Below, piece by piece: positions 17,290 through 26,670 of a stretch of DNA of 64,000 nt. Every line of letters starts with the position of its first letter. Positions within the stretch are counted from its first letter, which is position 1. The notes below the pieces were generated by a model. The model was not told the origin of the DNA and ran no database searches. It saw nothing but the letters and a program-made list of their open reading frames with translations. Both the position numbers and the translations under genes were made by a program. The DNA is taken from the NCBI GenBank assembly GCA_947458745.1, contig CANGYQ010000005.1, forward strand, positions 186,001 through 250,000. The letters are read 5' to 3'. This DNA is from Bryobacteraceae bacterium (lineage in GTDB: Bacteria > Acidobacteriota > Terriglobia > Bryobacterales > Bryobacteraceae).

Positions 17290-18174
17290 TCACCGGCCAA
17301 TGCGCGGCACATCAATGGGTGTGGGGAACACCTTGGAGATGTGGTCGTGCCAGGTGAGATGCTCCTCGTCCAGCAAGGCCCACACGATGCCCAAAGCCCC
17401 TGGGGCAGCGCTGAGCCAGCTAGCCGCCGTGCGCGCCAACCGCTTCTGCCTTGAGGGTGGACGCCCATCGAAATCAATCAAGCGGAGCCGGGCGAAGCGC
17501 AGACCCACGGAATCGCGGTTACCGATCACCAACAGGCTTTGATAGAGAAGCGCCGAAATCACCGCGAGACCCGCGGCGCCAAGGCCCGTGGTCCGGTCCA
17601 GCGATATGGGAGTCCGCACGCCGTACAGAAAAAGCGCCAACATCACCCCTACGCCCGCCGCCACTAGGCCGGCGTCCACCAGCATGGCAAGTGACCGGTG
17701 CGCCGCCGTGGCCACCGGTGCTTGCGTGAAAATCTCTGACTCCTGCACCGGTGCCGGCCGGCCATTGCCGCCCGCCTTTGCGAACTCGCCCGCAGCCGGG
17801 AAAGACCCAGGATTGGAAAACACCAGCGGCTGCTGGGCTGATGGCGACACGGTGGTGATCTTGCGGGCCGGCCGGGCTGGCTTGGGCGCCGCCGGGGAGG
17901 CTTCGGGTGTACCAACCGGCGCCGGATGCCCGGTGATGGGCACAACCCGGGCCTTCGGCTGGACGGAAGGGAAAAGCGAGACCTGCGGAGGGGGCTGAGG
18001 CTGGGCGACACGAGCCCGTTGCACGGCCACCGCCGTGGCACTGCGCGGACCGGCATCCGTGACGGGGCGGGCCAGCAATTCCCCCCGCGTGATGGCCATG
18101 TCCAAGCGCCGACCGCACCGGCCGCACCGCTTCTCCTCCGTATCGTTTTGTGTCCCGCAGTAGCGGCAGTTCAT
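17290..18174 (-). CDS. Zinc-ribbon and RDD-domain membrane protein
   Basis: 294 residues. The N-terminus is a zinc ribbon with CxxC pairs C3-C6 and C17-C20. A long Pro/Ala-rich linker follows (about 25-150). The C-terminal 140 residues form an RDD domain with two to three membrane segments and the characteristic charged stretches (RFARLRLIDFDGRPPS, WHDHISKVF). RDD proteins are poorly characterised; some are implicated in transport or ion antiport. It is divergent from lptD and convergent with the hopanoid operon. Function unknown. Confidence 0.75.
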   Translation of the reverse strand: MNCRYCGTQNDTEEKRCGRCGRRLDMAITRGELLARPVTDAGPRSATAVAVQRARVAQPQPPPQVSLFPSVQPKARVVPITGHPAPVGTPEASPAAPKPARPARKITTVSPSAQQPLVFSNPGSFPAAGEFAKAGGNGRPAPVQESEIFTQAPVATAAHRSLAMLVDAGLVAAGVGVMLALFLYGVRTPISLDRTTGLGAAGLAVISALLYQSLLVIGNRDSVGLRFARLRLIDFDGRPPSRQKRLARTAASWLSAAPGALGIVWALLDEEHLTWHDHISKVFPTPIDVPRIGR

Positions 18175-18241
18175 CGTGCTGTCTATTGTTCGGCTGCCGG
18201 CTTCAGTTGCTCCAGGGTAGTTCCCGTGATAGCGTTCAAAG

Positions 18242-20650
18242 TTGGGGCTTCATTTCCAGGATCGCGCAAACTCCCCCGTCTATTTGCTTAACATATTCGT
18301 CACCAGTTGTCACGGGCTTTTTTCTCACCGTCTGGTTCAACTTTGTCTGGCTACTTCATTGTTAACAGGCAACTTCGCCTGGGGGCAACTCAACCCCAAC
18401 CTGATGGGTATCCCCCGGCCGGGGGCGGCCTCCGGCGATCCTCAACCAAACAAAAGGGTAAAGGTGATCCGGCCGAATGCGCCGGCCCCTGACGAAGTGC
18501 TGGTCCGTTACCTGCGCAGCGATGTCGAGGGCAAGATTTATCACCTCCGTGGCTCCGCTGAAGTGGAGACCGCCGAGGGGCTTTTGCAAGCCGATGAGAT
18601 CGATTACAACGAGGACACGGGCGACGCCGAAGCGCGAGGCAACGTCCGCTACCGCAACTTCAGTGGTGGCGAAGTGCTGCGCTGCGCCCGGGCCATCTAC
18701 GACGTCAAGACGGAGACCGGGAAATTCTATGAGGTCTCCGGCACCATTCCCGCCACCATCCAGGCGCGCCCGGGGGTGATGACTTCCGACAACCCTTTCC
18801 AGTTTGAAGGCAAATGGGCGGAGCGCATCGAGACCCGCTACATCCTCTACGACGGCTTCGTGACTTCCTGCAAACTGCCCAAGCCCTGGTGGCGTATGCA
18901 TGGCCCCCGGTTTGACATCATTCCGGGCGAACGGGTGATCACGCGCAATTCCGTATTCCGGCTGAAGGGCGTGCCGCTGTTCTTTACGCCCTACTTTTAT
19001 AAGTCGCTGGAGAAGATGCCGCGCCGCAGCGGTTTCATGATGCCCAACCTGGGCAACAGTTCCCGCCGTGGATTGATGGTGGGCGCGGGTTACTACTGGG
19101 CCATCAACCGCAGTTACGACCTCACCTATCGTGGCCAGTACTTCACCCAGCGCGGCTTCGCGCACATGGGTGACTTCCGGGGCAAACCAACCCAGAAATC
19201 GGACTTCAATCTGCTGATCTACGGCGTCAACGACAAGGGCCTATTGCTCAACGACGGAACCCGGGGCCGCAAAGAAGGTGGCGTGTCGGTGAACTTCATC
19301 GGCAAAGCAGACCTGGGCCATGGCTGGACCGCCACTGCTCTGTTGAATTACCTCAGTTCTTTCCGCTTCCGCCAAGCCTTCACGGAGACGTTTAACGAAG
19401 CCGTGTTCTCTGAAGTGGGGTCCACGGCCGTGGTGGCCAAACACTGGAATGGCTATGGCCTCAACGCGGTCTTCCAAAGTGTGGACAACTTCCAGAGCGT
19501 CAATGAGAATGACAAGATCTCCATCCGGAAGGCTCCGCAGGTGGAGTTTCTTTCAGCTGACCGCCAACTGCGCCCCACGCTCCCCATCTGGGTTTCGTTT
19601 GAAAGCAGTGCCGCCGCCGTCCGGCGCAGTCAGCCGTTGTTCCAGACCCGGCAATTTGTGGAGCGCCTGGATATTGCGCCCCGCATCATGACCTCACTGC
19701 GGTTGGGGCGCATCTCAATCATTCCCAGCGCCGCCCTCCGGGGTTCTATCTGGGGCAGTAGCTTGGATACCGCCCGCCCACTGAATCCGATCGGTGACAT
19801 GGTGGTCCGGAACGCCTTTGAGACTGGTCTTGAGGTCATTTTCCCGCCGCTGGCCCGCATCTATCAGGCCCATGGTTGGCTGGGCGAGAAAGTGAAGCAC
19901 GTCATTGAACCGCGAGTGAGCCACCGGTACGTAACCGGCGTCTCGGATTTCAAGCGGATCATCCGGTTTGATGAAACCGAACTGCTGAACAATACCAATG
20001 AAGTTGAACTATCCCTCACCAACCGGCTCTATTCAAAGAAGGGGGCGGCCACCCGGGAGTTGCTGTCGTGGCAAGTCTGGCACCGGCGCTACTTTGACCC
20101 CACCTTCGGTGGTGCTGTAACTCCGGGGCAACGCAACGTGATCGAATCCACCGTCTCGCTGTCGGCCTATAACTTCCTGGGGCTCCAGCGGCGCTACTCC
20201 CCCATCGTATCGGCACTGCGCATGGAGCCGGTGCCTGGCCTGGGCATCGAATGGCGAGCCGACTATGATCCACTGCAGGGGCGCGTGGTCAATTCCGGCG
20301 TCACCGCCGATGGGCGCCTGGATAACTTCTTTCTGTCTTTGGGCCACAATCAAGTGAAGACCGATACGTTTCTTTCGCCGCCCGCTAATCAGTTCCGGGG
20401 GTTAGTCGGCCTGGGCAAAGAGAACCGTCGCGGCTGGAACACGGGATTCTTTGCGATCTATGATTACCGCCTGGGTATCCTGCAGTTCGCGAATACCCAA
20501 ATCACCTACAACACCGATTGCTGCGGCTTCTCGGTGCAGTACCGCCGCTTCAGCTTTGGCACGCGCAATGAAAACCAGTTCCGGCTTGCCCTGTCGATTG
20601 CTAACATCGGTAGCTTCGGCACTCTGCGGCGTCAGGAACGTTACTTCTAG
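18242..20650 (+). CDS. lptD: LPS-assembly outer-membrane protein LptD
   Basis: Up to 802 residues. The start is uncertain: TTG codons at 18242 and 18284 are possible, the second leaving a shorter segment ahead of the hydrophobic LATSLLTGNFAWGQ. The N-terminal OstA/LptA-like domain (about 85-190) contains YHLRGSAEVETAEG and DYNEDTGDAEARGNV. The rest is a large beta-barrel ending in an aromatic residue (RRQERYF). With LptE it inserts LPS into the outer leaflet. Together with waaA-lpxK this shows the organism makes LPS. The last 50 bases overlap the convergent VOC gene. Confidence 0.88.
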   Translation: MGLHFQDRANSPVYLLNIFVTSCHGLFSHRLVQLCLATSLLTGNFAWGQLNPNLMGIPRPGAASGDPQPNKRVKVIRPNAPAPDEVLVRYLRSDVEGKIYHLRGSAEVETAEGLLQADEIDYNEDTGDAEARGNVRYRNFSGGEVLRCARAIYDVKTETGKFYEVSGTIPATIQARPGVMTSDNPFQFEGKWAERIETRYILYDGFVTSCKLPKPWWRMHGPRFDIIPGERVITRNSVFRLKGVPLFFTPYFYKSLEKMPRRSGFMMPNLGNSSRRGLMVGAGYYWAINRSYDLTYRGQYFTQRGFAHMGDFRGKPTQKSDFNLLIYGVNDKGLLLNDGTRGRKEGGVSVNFIGKADLGHGWTATALLNYLSSFRFRQAFTETFNEAVFSEVGSTAVVAKHWNGYGLNAVFQSVDNFQSVNENDKISIRKAPQVEFLSADRQLRPTLPIWVSFESSAAAVRRSQPLFQTRQFVERLDIAPRIMTSLRLGRISIIPSAALRGSIWGSSLDTARPLNPIGDMVVRNAFETGLEVIFPPLARIYQAHGWLGEKVKHVIEPRVSHRYVTGVSDFKRIIRFDETELLNNTNEVELSLTNRLYSKKGAATRELLSWQVWHRRYFDPTFGGAVTPGQRNVIESTVSLSAYNFLGLQRRYSPIVSALRMEPVPGLGIEWRADYDPLQGRVVNSGVTADGRLDNFFLSLGHNQVKTDTFLSPPANQFRGLVGLGKENRRGWNTGFFAIYDYRLGILQFANTQITYNTDCCGFSVQYRRFSFGTRNENQFRLALSIANIGSFGTLRRQERYF

Positions 20651-21245
20651 CGGTTAAGCCGCCAGGGCGATCACCGAAAATCCGGCGGCTTCCACCGGCG
20701 GCAAACCGATGTAAGGTCTCCATACCGGACGACGGATGCGTGTCCCAGCCCAACAGTCCGGTGTAGAAGGCCTGCGCCTGAGGCACGTCCCAAGTCGCCA
20801 GTTCCGTCCACCCCACTGAGTTGTGCTGTTCGATCACGTCGACGCCGCGATTCCGGCCGGCTTGCCACAGGGAGAAAGTAGCGCCACCCGGATCCTGGCA
20901 GACACTCAAACGGCCCGCATCCGGCACCTCCGATGGGGCGTGCAGCACCTGGCCGCCCAGCCGCGTCACCTCCGCGGTGGAGTAATCAACATCGGGAGTG
21001 GCGAAGTAGACGCCCCAGTTGGGGTTGGTACCTTGCGCCAGCATCGTGGCGGGCAGGGAAAACGCGGCCGCCACATCGCCACCATTGATCTTGAAACGCG
21101 TGTAAACCGCTTCCCCGCCAATGGGCTCTTCCACTACGTCCCAACCCAAAAGCTGGGCGTGAAAACTGTTGGCTTCTGCCTGGTTGGTGGTGGCCAACTC
21201 AAACCAGCAGGGTTGGCCCGGCGCGAAACTGATTTCAGCGCCCAT
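20601..21245 (-). CDS. VOC-family (glyoxalase-fold) protein with damaged second domain
   Basis: Read from the ATG at 21245 (MGAEISFAPGQPCWFEL), about 214 residues. The first VOC domain is complete: metal-site-like PCWFEL, WGVYFATPDV, and the terminal block DPGGATFSLWQ. A second domain starts normally (GWTELATWDVPQAQAFYTGLLGW). After about 30 residues it turns into unrelated sequence that runs into lptD. In another frame, a VOC-like ending (GLPPVEAAGFSVIAL, then stop) lies at about 20670-20715. This suggests an internal deletion with frameshift. Two-domain VOC proteins of this type are usually near 260 residues. Probably a degenerate gene or one with a shortened product; substrate unknown. Confidence 0.6.
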   Translation of the reverse strand: MGAEISFAPGQPCWFELATTNQAEANSFHAQLLGWDVVEEPIGGEAVYTRFKINGGDVAAAFSLPATMLAQGTNPNWGVYFATPDVDYSTAEVTRLGGQVLHAPSEVPDAGRLSVCQDPGGATFSLWQAGRNRGVDVIEQHNSVGWTELATWDVPQAQAFYTGLLGWDTHPSSGMETLHRFAAGGSRRIFGDRPGGLTARSNVPDAAECRSYRC

Positions 21246-21296
21246 GATGTTCTCCGCCGCAAAGTTTAGCAAACGGTCCGGCTGTGGGAGTACGGG

Positions 21297-22580
21297 CTAG
21301 TTCACGCCCGCCAAAGAAGCCATCAGCAGAATCAGATACTTGGCCCCGGGAATGATGGAGAGTTTCTCGGCGCTCTCGTCCAGTGAATGGGCTCCGCGGG
21401 TCCGCGTCGCTCCTACGTTGATCGCCGGTATGCCCAGCGACACGCCGATGTTGTGGTCCGCCGCGCCGGCATCGTGGGCTTCCGCCTTCAGGTCGCCCGT
21501 CAGTTTGAGCTGGTCCGAGGCAGCCAGCGCGGTCTGCACCAGCGGATGGGAGAGGCGCTCATCTTTTGGTTTGGCTTGCGAATAGTCGATCGGCTCCATC
21601 AGCGGTTCCACCCGGAGACGTACTCCTTCATCTCGCGCCGCCTGTTCAGCGATGGCCCGCACCTCGGCCACCAGCTTGGCCTCGGTGGGGCTGTCAAGAG
21701 ACCGGATGTCGGCCGTGAAGAAGACGCTAGCCGGTACGGCATTCACCACGGTGCCTCCGCCGACGACGCCCACATTCACCACCGGCAACCGCATTCGCGA
21801 CCCCGCCTCCGGTTCCGGCAGTTTCATCTCGCCCAGGCGAACGATCGCTTTCGCTGCTGCTCGCGCCGAGTTGGGCTGGCCGCGGCTGGAGAGGGTATGC
21901 ATCGGCGCCCCCTCAAACACAAAGCGGTACTGCTCGATGCGGAACGCCCCGTAGGAGACCTGCCCCAAGCCGCCATCGACGGACACAAACAGATCGGGCT
22001 TGCGGGCTCGTTTGGTCAGCCAGTGTTGGGCTCCCCGCAGGCCGATCTCTTCCTGTACGGTGGCCAAAAAAATGATGTCGCCCTTGGGCCTGATGCCCGC
22101 CTTCTTCATGGCGTCAATGGAGTGCAAAGTCGCCACCAGGTTCCCGGTGTCATCGCCGATGCCGGGTGCGTAGTAGATGTTGTTGTCCTCGCGTACCTTG
22201 ATCTTGGTCTCCATGGGAAACACCGTGTCCATGTGCGCCGCCAGCACCGTCTCCGGCCCGCCGCCCGAGCCCTTCCATACCCCCCATGTGTTGCCAATCT
22301 CGTCCTGCTGAATGTCCACCAACCCAATCCGCGCCATCGCCGCCTTCATGTAGGCCATGCGCGCCTGTTCCTGCTTGGACGGCGACGAGATCTCGGTTAC
22401 CCGGATCCATTCGGCAAAAATCTTCGCCTGGTTTTCATCAATGTGCGCAAACGCCCGCTGCACATCAGCGCGGGCGGCGACCGTCTGCACAGCGGGTTGT
22501 GCCAGGAGTTCCGCCGCCAAAGTGAGGGTGATTACCGGAAACCGGAGGGCCAGCATGAATGGACGAGGGGCGAAGCGCAT
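21297..22580 (-). CDS. Exported M20-family metallopeptidase
   Basis: 427 residues from the ATG at 22580, with signal peptide MRFAPRPFMLALRFPVITLTLAAELLA given in two parts here: MRFAPRPFM then LALRFPVITLTLAAE. Dinuclear zinc site motifs are visible: AHMDTVFP (His and catalytic Asp), GIGDDTG (bridging Asp), QEEIGLRG (catalytic Glu pair) and the final GAHSLDES His. A dimerisation lid domain lies between. The type is that of peptidase T or aminoacylase-like M20 enzymes, releasing amino acids from peptides in the periplasm. An ATG at 22557 is an alternative start. It is divergent from the TonB-type receptor at 22719, so the two may serve peptide uptake together. Confidence 0.85.
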   Translation of the reverse strand: MRFAPRPFMLALRFPVITLTLAAELLAQPAVQTVAARADVQRAFAHIDENQAKIFAEWIRVTEISSPSKQEQARMAYMKAAMARIGLVDIQQDEIGNTWGVWKGSGGGPETVLAAHMDTVFPMETKIKVREDNNIYYAPGIGDDTGNLVATLHSIDAMKKAGIRPKGDIIFLATVQEEIGLRGAQHWLTKRARKPDLFVSVDGGLGQVSYGAFRIEQYRFVFEGAPMHTLSSRGQPNSARAAAKAIVRLGEMKLPEPEAGSRMRLPVVNVGVVGGGTVVNAVPASVFFTADIRSLDSPTEAKLVAEVRAIAEQAARDEGVRLRVEPLMEPIDYSQAKPKDERLSHPLVQTALAASDQLKLTGDLKAEAHDAGAADHNIGVSLGIPAINVGATRTRGAHSLDESAEKLSIIPGAKYLILLMASLAGVN

Positions 22581-22668
22581 TTTATGAATAGTACCGCGCC
22601 CCAGCCGCCCTGGCGCCACCTCCCGACGGCCGCCAAATGGAGCGTCTCATTGATGCTGAAGAAAAATG

Positions 22669-22696
22669 TTGACGATTGTAGTGATTGCGATATGAT
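22669..22696 (+). promoter_or_regulatory. Predicted sigma70-type promoter of the first TonB-type receptor
   Basis: TTGACG (22669-22674) and TATGAT (22691-22696) with a 16-base spacer are close to consensus. Transcription would start near 22703, followed by a ribosome-binding site (AAAGGTGG, six bases before the ATG at 22719). Confidence 0.6.
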
Positions 22697-22718
22697 GCTG
22701 CCTTAAGAAAGGTGGACC

Positions 22719-25700
22719 ATGATCGTTTCCCGAGCTCTTCTTCTAGCCTGCGCCGTCACCGCCCTCGCCTTCGCGCAAGGTGAGCGCTGCACCATCACCG
22801 GCAGCGTCACTGATTCCAGCGGTGCTGTAATCCCCGGTGCGGCGGTGGCCGTGCGAAATATCCAAACCAACATCACTTCCAAGGCCACGGCCAATGCGGA
22901 GGGTCTCTACTACGTCCCGGCCCTTTCCCCGGGCCAGTATGAAGTGACGGCAAACAGTACCGGCTTCCGCCCAGCCCGCGTCTCCGGGCTGACCCTGACG
23001 GTGGGGCTGAGCGCCACCATCAATCTAATGCTTGAAGTGGGCACGGTGACGGAGGCGGTGGAAGTAAAGGCCAGCCAGGTGCAGTTGGAAGCCCAGACTT
23101 CGGGCTTAGGCAAGGTGGTGGAAGCCCGGCGCGTGGTGGAATTGCCCATCCTCGGGCGCAATCCCCTGGCACTGGCCGCGACGGCGGCCGGTGTGCTGCC
23201 GACCTCCGGCCAGCGGCCCACCGGCGGCGATATTGTGGGCGTCAGCACCACGGCCCAAATCAATGGCGGCCTGGCGCAACAGAATGGCGTGCTGATCGAT
23301 GGCGGCGAAAGCCGCGGCACCACGGAATCGGGCAATGCCTACACCGTGCCGATCGAAGCGGTGGGCGAGTTTAAGGTGGAAACCTCCAACTACTCGGCCG
23401 AGTTTGGCCGGGCCGCCGGGGGTATCGTCAACATGACCACCAAGTACGGCACCAATAGCTTTCACGGCGTCGGCTGGGAATTTCTCCGCAATGATCACTT
23501 AAACGCCAATAGCTGGCAGAACAACCGCAACCGCGTGCCCAAAGGCTTGTTCCAGCGCAACGAGTTTGGCGCAACGCTGGGCGGCCCCATCAAACGCAAC
23601 CGTTCCTTCTTCTTCGTCACCTATGAAGGCATCCGGCAAGGCAGCCCGGACCAGGCACTGGCATCGGTGCCCACCGCACCGCAACGCCAGGGCGATTTCT
23701 CGCAGACGCTGGACCGGACCGGCCGGCTGACGGTGGTCTACGACTACCTGACGACGCGCGCCGACCCCAGCCGCCCCGGGCAGTTTATCCGCGACGCCTT
23801 CCCCGGCAATCGCATCCCGGTTGACCGCATTCACCCGATCTCCAGGAACGTCACGCCGTTCTGGGCTGAATCCAATCGTCCCGGCGAGGGCGCGGCGCTG
23901 GTGAACAACTACTTCCGGGGCGGCAAGGCGATCAGTAATCAGAACGCCTGGCTGGGCCGCATCGACCACATCATCAACGACAAACACCGCATCTATGGCC
24001 GCTATGGCGGCCGGGAGCAGAAGAACACCACTTCCGTGGCGGTCAATCCTGGCTTTCCGCCGCGCACGCTTAGCTCGAACCCCGCCAACAGCGCGCTGAT
24101 CAGCTTCACCTCCACGTTTTCTCCCAACGTGTTGGGTGAAGGGCGTATCAGCTACACGCGGCTGCAGTTTGATTCCAGCCCCTTAAGCGAAGGCTTCAAG
24201 CTGGCGTCGCTGGGTTTTTCGCCGGCGGTCACCAGGAACGTGCTGTTTGACCAGTTCCCGCAAATCTCGGTGCAGACCTATGCGCAGGGTGCGGGACTGG
24301 CCGTGACGGGCGCGGCTCCCAATGAGTTTGACCAGTTGGGCGGCGTGGGCCGCACACTGGCGCCGCAGGATTCCTGGCACGCCCAGTATCACCTGACTGT
24401 CATCCGGTCCCGGCACAAGTTCCGTATGGGGTACGAACAGCAACTGATCAAGCTGAATGCGTTCAACTCCCAGCAGTCTTCCGGCCAGTATATTTTTGAC
24501 CGGCTCTACACCCAGGGGCCGGACCCGACGGCCACCACCTTGAATGGCGGCCACGGCTTCGCCAGCTTCCTGTTGGGCGTACCGCAGACCGGGGCCATCA
24601 CCATCACCCGTCCGCTGATGCTGTGGCAGTGGTACTACGGTGGCTACTTCCAGGATGATTGGCGCGTCACCAACCGCCTGACCGTGAACCTCGGGCTGCG
24701 CTACGAATACACGACGCCCTACGCCGAAAAGTTCGGCCAGATCGGCTACATTGACTGGAACACGAACGACGCTGTCACCGGTGCTCGCGGCGCTTTCAAG
24801 TTGATCGAACCCGGCGGTTATCAGAGCGATCCCAACCGCAAGAACTTTTCGCCGCGCCTGGGCCTCGCCTATCAGCTGAACGACAAGACCGTCATCCGCA
24901 GCGGGGCTGCCATCTTCTACGCCTCCTACCTGGGCGTCAATGCGGCGGCGACGGATTTTGGCAACGGCGGCTTCCTCTCCAACGCCCTGTTCCTGGGCCA
25001 GCCGAACGCCTTGCCAAACACGCCGCCCGTCGGTGGCTCCTGGTCCAACCCCTTCGCCGGAGGCATCACGGTGCCGGACCGCAACACGAATTTTGCGGGC
25101 CAGAACGTCCGCGCCGATACGCGCTACCGGCCCAACGCTTACATGGGCAACTGGTCGCTGTCGATCCAGCGCATGCTGAGTTCGAACACGATGTTTGAAG
25201 CCGCCTACGTCGGCTCCAAGACGACCCACCTTTACTGGAACCGTCAGCGCAACCAGAACAACCCCGAAGATGCCACTCTTGGTGCGTCCTTGTTGCAACC
25301 GGTGGCCAATCCCTTCTTCGGCAAGATTGCCTCCGGCCCCTTGTCCGGCCCCACCATTCAACGGCGTCAGGCACTGCGGCCCTTCCCGCAGTATCTTGAC
25401 CTGCTGATCTTCCGTGACCCCTACGGCGACTTAAGCTACCAAAGCGCTACCTTCCGCCTGGAAAAGCAGTACTCGCAAGGCATGACGGTCTCGGTGGGTT
25501 ACACCATTTCGAAAACGATCGCCTCCACCGCGCAATCGAATACCTGGGTGGTGGGCCCGTCCAACAGCCTCTATAACGCCCGCTACAACAAAGGCATCGA
25601 GGCCAACGACATCCCGCAGCGTGTCGTGGTCAGCTATCTCTATGATCTGCCCTTTGGCCGCGGCCGGAAGTACATGACCACTGGCCTAGCCAGCCGCGTC

Positions 25701-26159
25701 GCGGGCAACTGGCAGTTCTCCGGCATCACCGTGCTGCAGAAGGGCCGGCCCGTGCTGATCACCGCGCCCGATCAGACCAATCTGCTCAACTTCTCCTCCA
25801 CCAATGGCCGCGCCAACCGGCTGAAGGATCCAGAACTTTCCTCCGGCCAGACGCTGACCAGGTGGTTTGACACCTCCGCGTTTGAACGCGCGGCACCGTT
25901 TACCATCCCTACCGATTCGCTATCACAGCCCAGCCTCCGTGGCCCGGGCCGCGTGAACTTTGACATCTCGGTGATCAAAAACAATCCGTTCCGTGAGCGC
26001 TACAACATCCAGTTCCGGGCCGAGATGTACAACATCTCCAACCGCCCGGCGCTGGATGCCCGTGGTGCCACCGTGGACGTGGCCAGCCCCCTGTTCGGCC
26101 AGATTGTCACCGGCGGCAACCCGCGCAATATCCAGTTCGGGTTGCGCTTCGTCTACTAG
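22719..26159 (+). CDS. TonB-dependent-receptor-like outer-membrane protein with carboxypeptidase-like N-terminal domain (Oar type)
   Basis: 1146 residues with a signal peptide (cleavage near AFAQG). Residues about 25-105 form a carboxypeptidase-regulatory-like beta-sandwich (GSVTDSSGAVIPGAAVAV). A plug domain follows (about 110-235, with GRNPLALA and FGRAAGGIVNM), then a 22-strand-type barrel ending in FGLRFVY with the terminal aromatic typical of BAM substrates. No TonB box is obvious. Such receptors are greatly expanded in Acidobacteriota and usually take up oligosaccharides, peptides or siderophores. Substrate not known. The promoter at 22669 and RBS are clear. Confidence 0.88.
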   Translation: MIVSRALLLACAVTALAFAQGERCTITGSVTDSSGAVIPGAAVAVRNIQTNITSKATANAEGLYYVPALSPGQYEVTANSTGFRPARVSGLTLTVGLSATINLMLEVGTVTEAVEVKASQVQLEAQTSGLGKVVEARRVVELPILGRNPLALAATAAGVLPTSGQRPTGGDIVGVSTTAQINGGLAQQNGVLIDGGESRGTTESGNAYTVPIEAVGEFKVETSNYSAEFGRAAGGIVNMTTKYGTNSFHGVGWEFLRNDHLNANSWQNNRNRVPKGLFQRNEFGATLGGPIKRNRSFFFVTYEGIRQGSPDQALASVPTAPQRQGDFSQTLDRTGRLTVVYDYLTTRADPSRPGQFIRDAFPGNRIPVDRIHPISRNVTPFWAESNRPGEGAALVNNYFRGGKAISNQNAWLGRIDHIINDKHRIYGRYGGREQKNTTSVAVNPGFPPRTLSSNPANSALISFTSTFSPNVLGEGRISYTRLQFDSSPLSEGFKLASLGFSPAVTRNVLFDQFPQISVQTYAQGAGLAVTGAAPNEFDQLGGVGRTLAPQDSWHAQYHLTVIRSRHKFRMGYEQQLIKLNAFNSQQSSGQYIFDRLYTQGPDPTATTLNGGHGFASFLLGVPQTGAITITRPLMLWQWYYGGYFQDDWRVTNRLTVNLGLRYEYTTPYAEKFGQIGYIDWNTNDAVTGARGAFKLIEPGGYQSDPNRKNFSPRLGLAYQLNDKTVIRSGAAIFYASYLGVNAAATDFGNGGFLSNALFLGQPNALPNTPPVGGSWSNPFAGGITVPDRNTNFAGQNVRADTRYRPNAYMGNWSLSIQRMLSSNTMFEAAYVGSKTTHLYWNRQRNQNNPEDATLGASLLQPVANPFFGKIASGPLSGPTIQRRQALRPFPQYLDLLIFRDPYGDLSYQSATFRLEKQYSQGMTVSVGYTISKTIASTAQSNTWVVGPSNSLYNARYNKGIEANDIPQRVVVSYLYDLPFGRGRKYMTTGLASRVAGNWQFSGITVLQKGRPVLITAPDQTNLLNFSSTNGRANRLKDPELSSGQTLTRWFDTSAFERAAPFTIPTDSLSQPSLRGPGRVNFDISVIKNNPFRERYNIQFRAEMYNISNRPALDARGATVDVASPLFGQIVTGGNPRNIQFGLRFVY

Positions 26160-26164
26160 AAGGC

Positions 26165-26222
26165 TCCCGCAAAGCCGCAAAGCCGCAAAGATATTCTTTG
26201 GAGGCTTGGGGGCTTTGCGGGA
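26165..26222. terminator. Tandem 8-base repeat inside a perfect 12-bp hairpin between convergent genes
   Basis: TCCCGCAAAGCC (26165-26176) pairs perfectly with GGCTTTGCGGGA (26211-26222). The left arm is extended by tandem CGCAAAGC units (three copies with an incomplete end). A run of four A follows the right arm on the plus strand. The position between the receptor and the convergent pseudopilin operon fits a bidirectional terminator, but the tandem units suggest a repeat family as well. Confidence 0.5.
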
Positions 26223-26235
26223 AAACCCTGCCCGC

Positions 26236-26670
26236 TCACCACTCGTTGTAGGCGGTGCCTTCCAAGCTCTTCTTGTCAGACCCGCTACGGACGTCGAAGA
26301 TGCCGGGTTCGGTTTGGCTGGCGCTGGTCATGCCGTCTTCCATGATGATCCGCCAGGACGTCGTCGAGCCCGTAATCGGGTCCATCGGAATCTGCCGCAG
26401 ATAGCCGGCCTCCTTCAGGTCCTCGAGCGTCTGCGGCGCCTTCTGCTTGTCGTAGGTGTATTCGTCGATCAACGTGCGCAGCGTGAACAGGTTGTTGCGC
26501 AGCACGCTTTCTTTGGTCCGGATAATCGACTTCTGGTAAAGCGGTACGGCGATCGAAACGATGATCGAGACGATCGCCATCACAATCAGCAGTTCAATCA
26601 GCGTAAAGCCGGCACGGCGGCGCCCCAAGGGACCGCTGGAGCTGACGCCGCGGTTAGTCCCACTCAGCAT
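26236..26670 (-). CDS. GspG-like pseudopilin (second of two)
   Basis: 144 residues from the ATG at 26670, which lies within the end of the upstream pseudopilin gene. The prepilin-peptidase site is RRRAG|FTLIELLIVMAIVS with Glu at +5, followed by the hydrophobic helix. The DPITGSTTSW block is the GspG-family glycine/tryptophan motif near the C-terminus. Cleavage and methylation would be by a PilD-type peptidase encoded elsewhere. The 17-base overlap with the preceding gene shows coupling to it and to the secretin. Confidence 0.85.
   Translation of the reverse strand: MLSGTNRGVSSSGPLGRRRAGFTLIELLIVMAIVSIIVSIAVPLYQKSIIRTKESVLRNNLFTLRTLIDEYTYDKQKAPQTLEDLKEAGYLRQIPMDPITGSTTSWRIIMEDGMTSASQTEPGIFDVRSGSDKKSLEGTAYNEW

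Noticed and set aside
26165-26190. Tandem CGCAAAGC units as a CRISPR array
   Set aside because: Units are contiguous, only 8 bases long and have no spacers; no cas gene is present.
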